Source of the DNA: Sinotaia quadrata
Taxonomy: Eukaryota; Mollusca; Gastropoda; Architaenioglossa; Viviparidae
NCBI GenBank assembly: GCA_028829895.1
Contig: CM054178.1
Coordinates: 65,440,335-65,504,334, forward strand
Length of the DNA stretch: 64,000 nucleotides
Direction: 5' to 3'
Shown here one piece after another: positions 25,621-38,100 of this stretch. Positions within the stretch are counted from its first letter, which is position 1, and every line of letters starts with the position of its first letter. A program made the position numbers and the translations under genes. Below the pieces are notes generated by a model that did no database searches, was not told the DNA's origin, and worked only from the letters and a program-made list of their open reading frames with translations.

Positions 25621-25736
25621 TGTGGTCTGGTTCATATAGACCCTAGCCGGCCACATGAAGGAGCTCTTAAGCAAGTGGTTTTGATCTAAAAGTTTCCAGA
25701 TTTATCTTTCCTTTGATGCTGTTTTCCATACGCTTG

Positions 25737-25895
25737 AAGCTATGGCCCTCATACTTTTAATGCTACTTCTATCGTGCATTTGGAACTATGGCCATCTTGC
25801 ATTTAACACTATGTCTATCATGCATTTGGGGTTATGGCCATTGTGCCTTTAAGGCTACGTCTATCGAGCAATTGGGTCTACGGCTATCGTATTGT
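25737..25895. repeat. Diverged 28-32 bp minisatellite
   Basis: About five units of the form GCATTTGG(A/G)(A/G)CTATGGCCAT(C/T)(T/G)TGC(A/C)TTTAA, with alternating TCTATC and GGCCAT variants. Confidence 0.7.
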
Positions 25896-26399
25896 GTAAG
25901 GCCAGATTTGTGGTCTGCCAAGTACAGTGCTTTTGTTTTGTTTTCACATGTAGGCTTGTCACTGTCAATAAATTAGATCAGCAATTGCTGGCTTTTGTTA
26001 AGGCTGCGTGGGAAATTTGTGTTATGCTGTGTGCAATGATGTTTGTAGTACATGCTTTTATTATTGTACGAAGTTGATATTTGTATAGTCATATAGGGAA
26101 TAGTTTATAGTTTGTATTTACATATTTGTATGTGCTGGTTTATATTATTTTCTGTGTGAAATTTATAAGTTATTTGTGTGAACATTGTTTTATTTAGCAT
26201 GCCAATATAGCTGGACTCTTGTGAATTGAAATGTTTTGAAACCAATTAGATTATATTTCATTTTTTTCTTGTAAGTATCAGTCTTTAATTGATGAATGTA
26301 TTTTTCAGTTACTAATGTCATGATGGTTTTGATGATGTTAATGTTAGTGTATGCCTATCTGTATATATGTGTATCAATATGTATGTGGATGTGAACGTA

Positions 26400-26401
<2 letters not shown>
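25896..26401. other. Intergenic, nothing recognised
   Basis: T-rich sequence between the phospholipase and transporter genes. Two overlapping short frames at 25788-26077 are not supported by splice sites or motifs. Confidence 0.35.

Positions 26402-26451
<50 letters not shown>
26402..26451. repeat. (TG)n microsatellite
   Basis: Twenty-five uninterrupted TG copies. Confidence 0.97.
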
Positions 26452-26455
<4 letters not shown>

Positions 26456-26785
26456 AGAGAGAGAGCTTGTATAACATCAGTATAGTATCTTGCAACATTT
26501 CATACAGATGCATGCTGCAGAACACCATAGTTTGTTATGATGTCTGGGATGAATTATAAAACAGTAGATGTTGAAGAGTCATACAAACTCCCTTATAAAT
26601 CACTACTAACTCTTTCAGGTTCCTGACAGTCTTGAAGTGGCCCGATGCAGCGAGTTAAGCTCCTATTGTTCACTTATGGTCGAATTCACATTCTGAGTCC
26701 AGTTCTTGAATATGATGCGTGCATAGTCGGATTCCAAACCTGATCAAAAAGTTTAGGATTTGTAATGCTGTTATTGATAACACTC

Positions 26786-26870
26786 CTTAAGGACTCCAGC
26801 TAAGTGCACAGTGATTGCACCTGTGTCCTATAACAGATGCAATTACTGTGCACCTAGCTGGTGTTCTAAG
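26786..26870. repeat. Imperfect inverted repeat (hairpin)
   Basis: Left arm 26786-26819 and right arm 26838-26870 are inverted copies with a loop of about 18 bases; the best part pairs CCAGCTAAGTGCACAGTGATTGC with GCAATTACTGTGCACCTAGCTGG. A third, direct partial copy (AAGGACTGTAGCAAAGAGCAC) follows at about 26897. It may be the core of a small foldback element. Confidence 0.7.
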
Positions 26871-27416
26871 TATAACATTAATTATAACATTCTTTAAGGA
26901 CTGTAGCAAAGAGCACAATAATTGGTGGCTGATTCATACACATAAATCTTAGCCACAGTATTATGGTATTCATTGATAATTCTCATTAAAACATGGGATC
27001 AAACTGATTTTTATTTTGTCTTTATATAATTAAACACCTTTAATATGCTTTCTTCATCAGTAACGAATTTCTTATTTGTTACTTAAGATATTAACTCAAC
27101 TTGCTTATAACTTCATCACAAAAATTAATCTCGTAATTCAGCATTAACAGTTTATTCCATAACTCGACAGTAAACAAATTTTTCACAAAAGTCCAACTGA
27201 GACAGCCACTCGCCATACAAGTCGCTATGACAGTTCATTAGTAAAACACAGCAAGAGCAATTTAGTATATGTGACACCGTTCATCAAATCAATTTAGGAC
27301 TCATGTAAGTCGATAAAACAGTTCATAAGTCGATATCACAGTTTGTTTATTACATAGACTGACAGTAGCGATCTCTTCATAAAGTTCACCATTAAAAGTT
27401 TCCCCCATGCCTAGAG

Positions 27417-28553
27417 TGACGTTTTGTTGAGAGATGGGCAAGATGTTAATTCTCCACCATCTCCGGTCGCCCGTAACCTTATGCTAATCCCCACAACACA
27501 CCTTCTGGCTGGCCACACGTATTAGAAAGATGAAAGATAGATAATTTAGAATAGAAGAGTGATAGTACCAGAAGATAGCTCGAGCCCCATGATACATACA
27601 GCCAGGATAGTAAGTAAATGCAGATGACAGACTACAACATGTAACACATAAGTGAGTCACGCTAGCACTAATGGTCTATGTAAATAAATGTATTCAATAA
27701 GAAATGGCATAAGACAGCATGGTTACATACAGCAATAATTCAACAAATTACAATTAGAGTTCATATGTATTTAAGTTTCATAATCATGACTATGTGGTGT
27801 CATAAGAGAATGTCCATTTGAGTCCTATGGCACTGAAGTAGTTATATGTTTGTTCGTATGAGCGAACAATAAATGAGTTTATAAGAGAACACTAAATGTT
27901 TTGGAGTGAACTCCAGAGCACTCTGATAGAGTTTGTCTACAACTTGACTGAAGCTGTTCAGATGTGAATTTATAAAAACATAGCTTTTGTCACCTGAGAT
28001 GTAGCATAAGGTATCAGTGAATGTTATTAGCAGGCATGCACATGGTCCGATGAATTAGTCTTTGGCCCTGGATCATTCTGCTCTGGTGTGGCTTGCAGCT
28101 CAGTGCTCGTCAAACCAACATCCAAGATAAAGTCTCAAAGAAAGTGCCGATTTGCCAATAAAATACTCAGGGCTAAGAAATTGCCCTAGTGCTTTCTCTG
28201 ACAACACTCTTGTTTACATGGTCATCATACATGTAAATATCATTACTGAAATATAACAATATGAAATATAGTTAATCTCAATATATAATATTAGTTAGGC
28301 AAGCAAAACCACTTAATTTCAGCAGTAATATATACATAGGATGATTTCCTTATGTGTTAATAACTTGCCTTAAGGTTAGTAGTATAAATATTCTTTGTTA
28401 ACACAGGAAGCCACAATATGTTTGCCTCAACGGTCAGCTGCATTCCACTAATGATTTACAGTACATTCATTCATGTAGCTGAGCTGCACTTTGATTGGTG
28501 ATTTGTCTGGAATATTCAAGTTTGTTTCTAGCCTGGGGATAAGGCTGTAGATA
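27417..28553. repeat. Dispersed repeat family B, copy 2
   Basis: Same orientation and order of blocks as 12380-13575 (see that entry): TGACGTTTTG start, CACACCTTCTGGCTGG, AAAGATGAAAGATAGATAAT, CAATAAATGAGTTTATAAGAGAACACT near 27868. It ends near GGGGATAAGGCTGTAGATAC. It lies in the intergenic region. Confidence 0.65.
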
Positions 28554-30247
28554 CAATTCAGTTAATTTAGTTCAATAAAATTATTGTTTCTCAATGTAAC
28601 AATCAATTTTAGAAATGCAAATATTTAGTTTAGCCACACTGTTCGTCAAGACACGTGTTTGGAGAAAATGCAATAAAATACAAAATGAAATGCAAAGCAA
28701 TATTTTAAGAAATAGATGTGTTACCTTGTTAGTATGGAAATACGATCATAGCAGCAGGTCTTTCTAGTGATGATTCACGGAATCTCGCTAATGACTAGAC
28801 AAGTGTCTTCAAGTCCATCTCCTTCCTCGTATATAAAGATTTGTGGCAGTATGCGGTATTTAAAGAAGCATAAGAATTTGTGGCGGGAAATCTATTAGTC
28901 ACGTGTCGTGCTTTGGGTATGACCTACAATCGGCCATTGTCTAAAATATTACATAACTGGAGCCAGTCTCTTCTCTCTCTCTGAATGCAAGTTGCGCCTA
29001 GAGCGTATCAATTATGCAATTTTTATGAAAAGGACTGTGTCCATAAAACTAAATGTAATGAATTCACTGAATGCGGGTTAGAAGGTCAAGTATAATTTGT
29101 CTTGACTCCATGACAGCGACATTAAAACTCAAATTCAAAAGATCTAAAACTTCCATTGGCAGAAGTCTTGCAATTCCATTGAACCAGTCAATGTACAACA
29201 ATTACTTGACCTCACGCGATTAACAACTAGAGATTACAGCTGACCAAATTATTCATGTTTCACATTTAGTGAAACCAGTCAGAAAAAGCATTGAGCTCCT
29301 AGGTAAAGTCCCGGGAAGGTTAAAAATATCATGCTTGAGACAACACTTACAACAAAATACTTCTCCGACGCGCTCAAACACGATTATATTATGAAAAAGA
29401 TGTTTTATTGGTATTACAAGGGGAAGGGGAAAGAATTCAAGGTCGTTAGGATTTAATTTTTGCTTTAAACTGCGTGTGAATACAAAGAAATTCAAATGAG
29501 CACTGGCAAATGCCCGGATCTACAACTAGGGTGACCCTGATGAATGTACCACAGAGAATTAATTGCTGTCTCTTGCAGACACTGGGGGTAGGTGAGGAGG
29601 GATGCCACTAAATAAGGACATTATATCCTACAATTGTACGTGAGGTCGGATCCATCTATATTCAACGACACACCTATTTAGCGCATCAGATGCTCAGCGG
29701 ATTTGCGCTCTTGGCTGACATCATCTACCCATATTGATCCAGTTCTCTCAGAGAAGAGTACAGATACACTTCGGTTCCTCTTTTTGTCATAAACTTGCCG
29801 TGGTGGTAAATTCTTAGTGAGACAATAAGAGAAAGAACTCTAAAGATATAAATTAACTATTCATTTCGAATTTAAGAGCATAAGACTGTAAAACATAAAT
29901 TGAGAAACTGATGGACTGTTTTCATGTCTAGTATTTTTGCTCGTGGTATTACAACTAATTGTATTTTGTTGAAAAGGTGACAGTAAAATATTTTGAATCC
30001 ATATAAAACCCTACATAAATCTTTTCATCGTTATGACAGTAACGCACGTGATATGTTTGTGGGCGGATTAAATTATTCTTAGGTTGTAGGTCAGGAGGCC
30101 ACAAATAAACGACACAGTACATTTATCAGAAATCTTAGTTATTTGATATTTTTTCATTTATCACTGTCAAAATTGCCTATCTTCTCCCAACCACAGACAC
30201 CTAAACTGAAGTATATTTTTCAAGCAAAATAACATTCGCCAAGTTAG

Positions 30248-30310
<63 letters not shown>

Positions 30311-30480
30311 TGCACGTATGTTAAAACTTAATGATAAAACCAGCTCTAGGTGGGCTTTTTGTGCTCAAGGTCTTGCTGTTGTTCAGGTCCATAATAATTT
30401 TTTTTAATTAATTAATTTATTGACTCTTTCATACTAATGTATTCCTTCTACCGTTATAAATAAAACTGTCTCTATAAACA
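28554..30480. other. Intergenic, downstream of the transporter gene
   Basis: No gene supported. A (TG)n microsatellite lies at 30249-30308. An 80-codon minus frame at 29253-29495 contains a Cys-rich bit (EVFCCKCCLKHD) but no recognisable domain or partner exon. Confidence 0.35.
30249..30308. repeat. (TG)n microsatellite
   Basis: About thirty TG copies. Confidence 0.97.
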
Positions 30481-30486
30481 TTTATT
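30481..30486 (-). terminator. Poly(A) signal of the transporter gene
   Basis: AATAAA on the minus strand about 50 bases after the stop codon at 30537-30539. A second AATAAA overlaps the stop codon itself. Confidence 0.5.
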
Positions 30487-30536
30487 TTTAAAACTGATTT
30501 AATGACAGTTGTTTAATACAGTGATCATCATAACAT

Positions 30537-30670
30537 TTATTGTGACCCCAACTTCCGTTCCAGTTTCCGTGCCCATGGTTCCAACAAAAGCAGAGCAGAT
30601 GACAAAAGAACGCTAGTCCCCATAAAATGAAAGGAAGTGACGTATGTTCCGCTCACGTCACGGAGATAGC
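30537..30670 (-). CDS. Transporter exon 6 (terminal)
   Basis: The acceptor is TAATTTGCAG before 30670. Entering in phase 1 it completes a Gly codon and continues YLRDVSGTYVTSFHF, the typical start of MCT helix 11-12 (D-x-S/T-G-x-Y), through a hydrophobic helix to a TAA at 30537-30539. It was missed as an open frame because it has no internal ATG near its start. Confidence 0.88.
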
Positions 30671-32099
30671 CTGCAAATTAAAGCAAAGTGGCTATTGCAT
30701 TACTTAAAACGAGTGTTAAAGCTATGATGTTAACGATGGTTACTGTAATGATAAATTCAATGATGATGATGACGACGACAGATAATATTGATTTTTATAA
30801 TAGTATGAAAGTTGTAGATAATGATGATGACATGATGTAGTAATGTTGATGCGGCGATGATGATGATAGTGTTTTAAATAAGGTTGAGGAAGTGATGGTG
30901 TAGAGATGATGATGATGGTAGCCTGACATTTGTACAGATACATTTTTATGCCTTAATAGGCTTACCCATGTTCAGATAAACCTTTACTGCATTAATCGGC
31001 TTACTCATATTCAGAAATGTTTTCATGCAGAAATAGGATTGCTCAGATTAAGATAATCAGTTTTGTATATTCATCAATAGGCTTACTTATTTCATTGTAT
31101 CTTTGGTAGTAATAACTCTATAATCTCAATGGATGTTATTTAGCCGAAGCGTCGACACTTTGAAGTCGTTTTTCTGTATTATGTTTCATTGGCTTCTTTT
31201 GAAATGTTCAGTAGACGTAATAGCAATTCATGCTATTACACCTATAAAGACGATCTTCGTCCGTACCTAGAGTCGTGCTATTTACATCAGTGAATACTAG
31301 CTTTGTCGTTACCTAGAGTCCTGCTATTTACATCTGTGAAACGAGCTTTGTCGTTGCCTAGAGTCCTGCTATTTACATCAGTGAAAACGAAATTTGTCCT
31401 TTCTTAGAGTCGTGCTATATACATCTGTGAAAACAAGTTTGTCCATATCTAGAGTCGTGCTATTTACATCTGTGAAAATGAGCTTTGTCCATACCTAGAA
31501 TCGGAAAAGCTGGAGCCCCAGTAATCCCAAAAGCAAGCTGAGTTAATCCAAAAGCCTTAGGGAATCGATCTATTCCTACAAAATCGATGATGATTAGTTG
31601 CAGCATGGAAATAAAAACTCCCGAGCACAACCCGTACACCACGGAGAACAGCGCCATTGTCGCGAAATCATTCATGAAGGCAGTGAACTGGAACGTCAGA
31701 CCCATGACGAAAAATGTGATGCACACCTTCAAAAATAAAAGTATTCATATTGTCGGTGCTGAATTAAAAGTAATAATTAATAAATTATTATATTTTTTAT
31801 TAATTTTTGTAGCGTTAGGTCAAATAAACATACCGTTAATTACTGAGGGTTTTTTAATTGGCTACATTTTAATGAAAGCTGGGGCCAATGCGTCTTTGAA
31901 TAGAATATAGAATATTAAACTGAATAGACAGTTACAATTGGTGGTGAATGAAACTGTAAATTCTAAACGTTATTGCTCTGTGTTGCGTTTAGTTTTCTCT
32001 TACGGCTCATTCTAATAATATGAGTGTTTAAAAAGCTTCAAAACAGAAATATTCGAAACAGACTCCTCACACGTATTCACGAATGGCAACACACACACA

Positions 32100-32157
<58 letters not shown>

Positions 32158-35100
32158 CATACATACTGCAACTAAGAACATAACAATTGTTCTACTGACC
32201 ACTGTCTGCGGCTTCATCCACTTCATTTGCACTACCAATCCGGGCACCAAGCGACTAAGTATGTCCAGTCCACCTGAAATAGTCAACAGTATTGAGCTGT
32301 CGGTCATGGTCATTCCTTTTTCGATGACCAGCAAGGGGAGGAAAGCGGAAGGGATGTACAAGCCCAGGATCGCCGTACAGCTGGACGATATGAGCAGCCA
32401 AAACATGGGGCTCTTGAAGAGAGTGACGTCAAAAACCACACAAACACCACGACCCACTTTCCCACACCATCCCGAATGGACATCATTCGTTTTGAAGGTC
32501 TGTTTGTCGACGTCCTGACTAGTTTCTTTTAAAAGAATCTCCACAGGCTTATCGTAGCTGACTATGTGCGTGCTGTGACATTCTGACTGAGTGGGAGGAG
32601 AGTTTCCTGTGGCAGATTTTTGACGATGCGGACACGTGAAGGATCTACGTGCACAGTCTTGATGATCACCCTGCCTACAAAGAAAGTCACGTGACTTAAG
32701 ATTTGTTTGAGGGCAATCGAAGTCTGAAACTAAATGACAAAACTCAGGTTTTGATGATTTTTCCTGCTCCATGTACATGCTATCCATTTCTTTCGAAAAA
32801 TTATGTAATTCACTTTGGAATTTTCCTCTCTGTTTCGCATTTCTTGCCATCAATGGTACATACTCGCTGGCATCGTTGATAATATTATCTTCCTTGGGCA
32901 AGTAGTCTGTAGGTGGCGTTAAGAAAGATGCGAAGACGATCACCTGAGCAAACAGACCTCCTAAAAGGAGGAACGTGCCGGCCAATGAAAACTCTTCTAA
33001 TAGAAGGCGTGTGAGTGGCGGTAAAAATAGCGAACCAATGGAACCGCCCGTATTAGCCACCGCAGCCGCTAGTGCTCGGCGTTTGTCAAAGTAAGATCCC
33101 AGCAAGACGAATCCGGGTCCGAACACGAATGGCAGGCCTATACCTTTTGTGAAATAAAAGTGAAATAATAAATCATTAAAAGGAACAATGATGACCAAAG
33201 TTACAATAAATATACAGAAAAGTAACTGATAGCTATTGCTTCATAAAAGCCGAGACTTACTTCATGAAATCCCTGACTTGCTTCACAAAATCTTGGACTT
33301 TTACTACATAAAAGCCGCGACTTACTTCATGAAATCCCTGACTTACTATATGAAAGCCATGACTTATTTCATGAAAGCCTGTGACTTACTTCGTGAAAGC
33401 CGTAACTTACTTCATGAAAGCCATGACTTATTTCATGAAAGCCTGTGACTTACTTCGTGAAAGCCGTAACTTACTTCATGAAAGCCATGACTTATTTCAT
33501 GAAAGCCTGTGACTTACCTCGTGAAAACCGTGACTTCTGTTGATATCATTTTAATATTTTAAAAAATTAATGTTCTTCACGTTTGTCTCAAGAAAGCACT
33601 TTTTTCTAGTAGACAGGTACTTCCTGTCAATGTTGAATACACACAACGCTTCTTCTTCACCTTAATCCTAAGTGACTGTTGTCTCAATTAAAGTCCACAC
33701 TTTGCCTTCTATTAAGTATCACATCTAGAAATTTACTGTTTTGCTCGGCATTGAAGTTGATCTTCCTTGACACAGAAAACCAGAAAAGTATTGTCTCAAT
33801 CGGATCCTTAACCTGTCAAATTAATGTTGTAATAGTTCTGGTGGTGGTGCAGTTGTCCTTAGTCCTCATTTCTAAACTAAAGTTGCACTCAGAGCACATA
33901 CCTACTGATGCTCTTAGTATCACAAAGACTTAGTAAATGTCGGGCAATCTTTCTTTAACTGCTCTTAGTAACACAAAGACTTAGTAAATGTCGGGCAATC
34001 TTTCTTTAAATGCTGCTCTTAGTAACACAAAGACTTAGTAAATGTCGGGCAATCTTTCTTTAACTGCTCTTAGTAACACAAAGACTTAGTAAATGTCGGG
34101 CAATCTTTCTTTAAATGCTGTTCTTAGTAACACAAAGACTTAGTGTCGGGCAATCTTTCTTTAAATGCTGCTCTTAGTAACACAAAGACTTAGTAAGTGT
34201 CGGGCAACCTTTCTTTAAATGCTGTTCTTAGTAACAAAGATTTAGAAGTGATTATGGTAAAAGAACTTTTTTAGAAAGTTAGAAAAGTGGATGTGGGGGA
34301 GATGTACTAAAATCACTATTTTGGCTTGAAGTCATAGAATAAATGGATATACATATACATAATATTACTACACGCTAAGGTATTACTATAGAAATAACTT
34401 TTTAATACAGTTAATGTTATGTCATAAGTCGGAAAAGATCTTTTTTAAAAAATCGCTTAAATATAACCTCTCGGAGAAAGGGGAGAAGGGCACTATATTG
34501 ACGTGTCACTAAAGATTGAATTTTGTCTATTTAAATCTCTTTTACTATATTATCATTCTCAAAGAGGCCGTGTAGCAGATGGCATTCCAAACGTTAACTC
34601 TTGCAAGTTCAATAGAATGCAATAACAAGAGTTATTTCCCATACTCTGTTCAAAATTGCTCTCTACTAAGAGAATTACCTGTAACGATACTTACAAAGTT
34701 CTAATAACCACACAATTTACAATCAGATTTCTAAACTATATAATACTCTTTAGTTAGTGTGACACTTTAAAAAGAATTATTTAAAACAAGTGTATGTTAT
34801 TTTGTTCGAAGCATCATACAAATTATCATGTTGGCCAGACTGCCACCGTCGATCTGTATTTTGGATGGTCATATGGATTGCGTAGGCAAATGTGGAAAGA
34901 AGATACAAATTATTCCTACTATTATAAAATCAATAGTAGTAACATTATAATATCGTGGAAAGTAAACAGTAATAAACTAGGATGACACTTAAAATCTGTG
35001 ACCACACACTCACAGCTGTACACTTCATATTGCCCAAGCAGTGCGATAACCAATCACCTTTTGGGCAGGAGAGGTTAAACGGTAACCAAAGAGTTTTTAA

Positions 35101-38100
35101 TTTATTTTTTGGGTCTCTTTCTGGTTTATACTGTAAAAACGAGTCTCTGCTTTGTCTATATATATAAAGTGGTGTTTAAAAATCATTAATATACTTTTAT
35201 TATTTTGCACATCATGTACAATTTTAAGTAATAAAAAAGCTGTTGTTTGTATTGCATATAAAAATTTTGTTTTTCCCAGTGTCCTTTGCTTCCTTATAAG
35301 GTAATGTTTTCAGCTAATAACACAAGTCTTTTGTTTGCATATGTGGAAATGTTTCAAGATAGCAGCACACGTGTATTATTTGTAAATCAGATAAAGTATT
35401 AAATTAGTTGCCTTTAGATCATGTAATCTTTTAATCGATAAATACATGTTTGGATTTTGCTTTTGCTTTTGTAAAACTTTAAGCTATAAACTTATTACTT
35501 TTGTTTCAATTTTAATCTGTAAACACAATGTTCTTACTTCAGATTATGTAAAACTTTAAACAATAAACATATACCTTCTGTTTCAACCACTTACACGTTA
35601 ATCTGTAAACCCATTGTTCTTACTTTAGACTTTGTAAAAATTTAAGCTAGAAACACGTCTTCTTTTTCAATCACTTACACGTTAATCTATAAGAGCAAAA
35701 TGTTTCTTTCAGATATGATTGTTTCAATTATGTAAACTTTTAAGTTTTAAACGCATTTTTCTTTCAGATTTTGTAAACATTTTAAACACTTACGCTTGTT
35801 TCAAAATCTTTTTAATGTAAACACGCCTATTTTGGTGCTGCTGAGGGGTGTTCAGACAACGTAGTTTTATAAGCGAGGATTTCTGAGGTCGCTAATGGTT
35901 CCCTGAGAAATCGTCAATAAAAAAAATAGATGTCGTAGATATAGTAATTTTTATGCAGGGGTTTCCATAGATCTGAATATTATTCCAAGGCTTCTTCCAG
36001 GGCTGGTTTAAGTCATCAACAAGTGGGGTTTTATTTTTGTTTCAGATAAATAAACTTTATGTTGTAATCTCATAAATTTTGTTGCAGATCACGTAACCTT
36101 TAAGCTATAAACAGGAAACCTTTACGGCAGTTTAAGCTATAAACAGGAAACTTTTACGGCAGTTTAAGCTATAGACACAATGGGGGTTTACTGGTGTTAT
36201 TTGAGATCATGTAATTTTTAAGGCAGTTTAAGCTATAGACACAATGGGGGTTTACTGGTGTTATTTGAGATCATGTAATTTTTAAGGCAGTTTAAGCTAT
36301 AGACACAATGGGGGTTTAGTGGTGTTACATGAGATCATGTAATTTTTAAGGCAGTTTAAGCTATAGACACAATGGGGGTTTAGTGGTGTTACATGAGATC
36401 ATGTAATTTTTAAGGCAGTTTAAGCTATAGACACAGTGGGGGTTTACTGGTGTTATTTGAGATCATGTAATTTTTAAGGCAGTTTAAGCTATAGACACAA
36501 TGGGGGTTTAGTGGTGTTATTTGAGATCATGTGACTTTTAAGGCAGTTTAAGCTATAGACACAATGGGGGTTTAGTGGTGTTATATGAGATCATGTAATT
36601 TTTAAGGCAGTTTAAGCTATAGACACAGTGGGGGTTTAGTGGTGTTATTTGAGATCATGTAATTTTTAAGGCAGTTAAACTATAGACACAGTGGGGGTTT
36701 AGTGGTGTTATTTGAGATCATGTAATTTTTAAGGCAGTTTAAGCTATAGACACAGTGGGGGTTTACTGGTGTTATTTGAGATCATGTGATTTTTAAGGCA
36801 GTTTAAGCTATAGACACAATGGGTGTTTACTGGTGTTATTTGAGATCATGTAATTTTTAAGGCAGTTTAAGCTATAGACACAGTGGGGGTTTACTGGTGT
36901 TATTTGAGATCATGTAATTTTTAAGGCAGTTTAAGCTATAGACACAATGGGGGTTTAGTGGTGTTATATGAGATCATGTAATTTTTAAGGCAGTTTAAGC
37001 TATAGATACAGTGGGGGTTTACTGGTGTTTATATGAGATCATGTAACTTTTAAGGCAGTTTAAGCTATAAACACAAGGGTTCTTTTTTTGTGTTGTTTGA
37101 GATCATCTAACCTTTAAGACAGTTTAAGCTACAAACTTTATGTTGTAATCTCATAAATTTTGTTGCAGATCACGTAACCTTTAAGCTATAAACAGGAAAC
37201 CTTTACGGCAGTTTAAGCTATAAACAGGAAACTTTTACGGCAGTTTAAGCTATAGACACAATGGGGGTTTACTGGTGTTATTTGAGATCATGTAATTTTT
37301 AAGGCAGTTTAAGCTATAGACACAATGGGGGTTTACTGGTGTTATTAGTTTGTGTTTTTGTCCGTTTCAGATCATTTAACCGTGCAGCTATTAGCACATG
37401 GTTTTTGCTTTTGCTTTTGTTTTTTTTATTTCAGACAATGCAAACATTGAGGCTATAATCTCGCGGGACTTTTCAAAATTATTAAAACCTTTAAATCTTT
37501 AAGTTATAAACATATTGTTTCGTTGCATATCACGTAAACTTTAACGGTATAAAAACATTAGTCGATTCTAGTTTTGTTTTATTTCTTTCAGAATATATAA
37601 ATATTTTTGTTATAAACATGTTTTATTTCTTTCAGAAGATTTAAATATTTCTTATAAACCATGTTTATTTCTTTCAGATCATGTAAGCATTTAAGCTATA
37701 TGCACATGGTTTCTTGTTCAGATTATATAAATCTTGAAGCTGTGAAGGTCATTTTTGTTTCTGATCATGTAAACTTTTAATGTCAATGCGCGTGATGTTT
37801 ATAGGAGAAATAAGCATACAGAAAATGTTGTCATTAATTAATTAATAATGGATACCATAACGTTTAAACTTTCTACCCTGAAGGTGTTATTCTTCTAAAA
37901 ATCATGTGTCCTGCCACAGGTACAGTGCAAAAAGTAAATACGTGTCCAGGCATTAGAAACAGTGAACATAAAAGAAATGATTGGCCACTATAGACGTACC
38001 GAACAGGACGGACTGTGTGACAAGGAACGTGGTCACAGAGCTAGCAAAAAAGCTGAGAGCGAGGCCGGCGGAAGCTATGAGGCCCCCCAACATGACTGCG

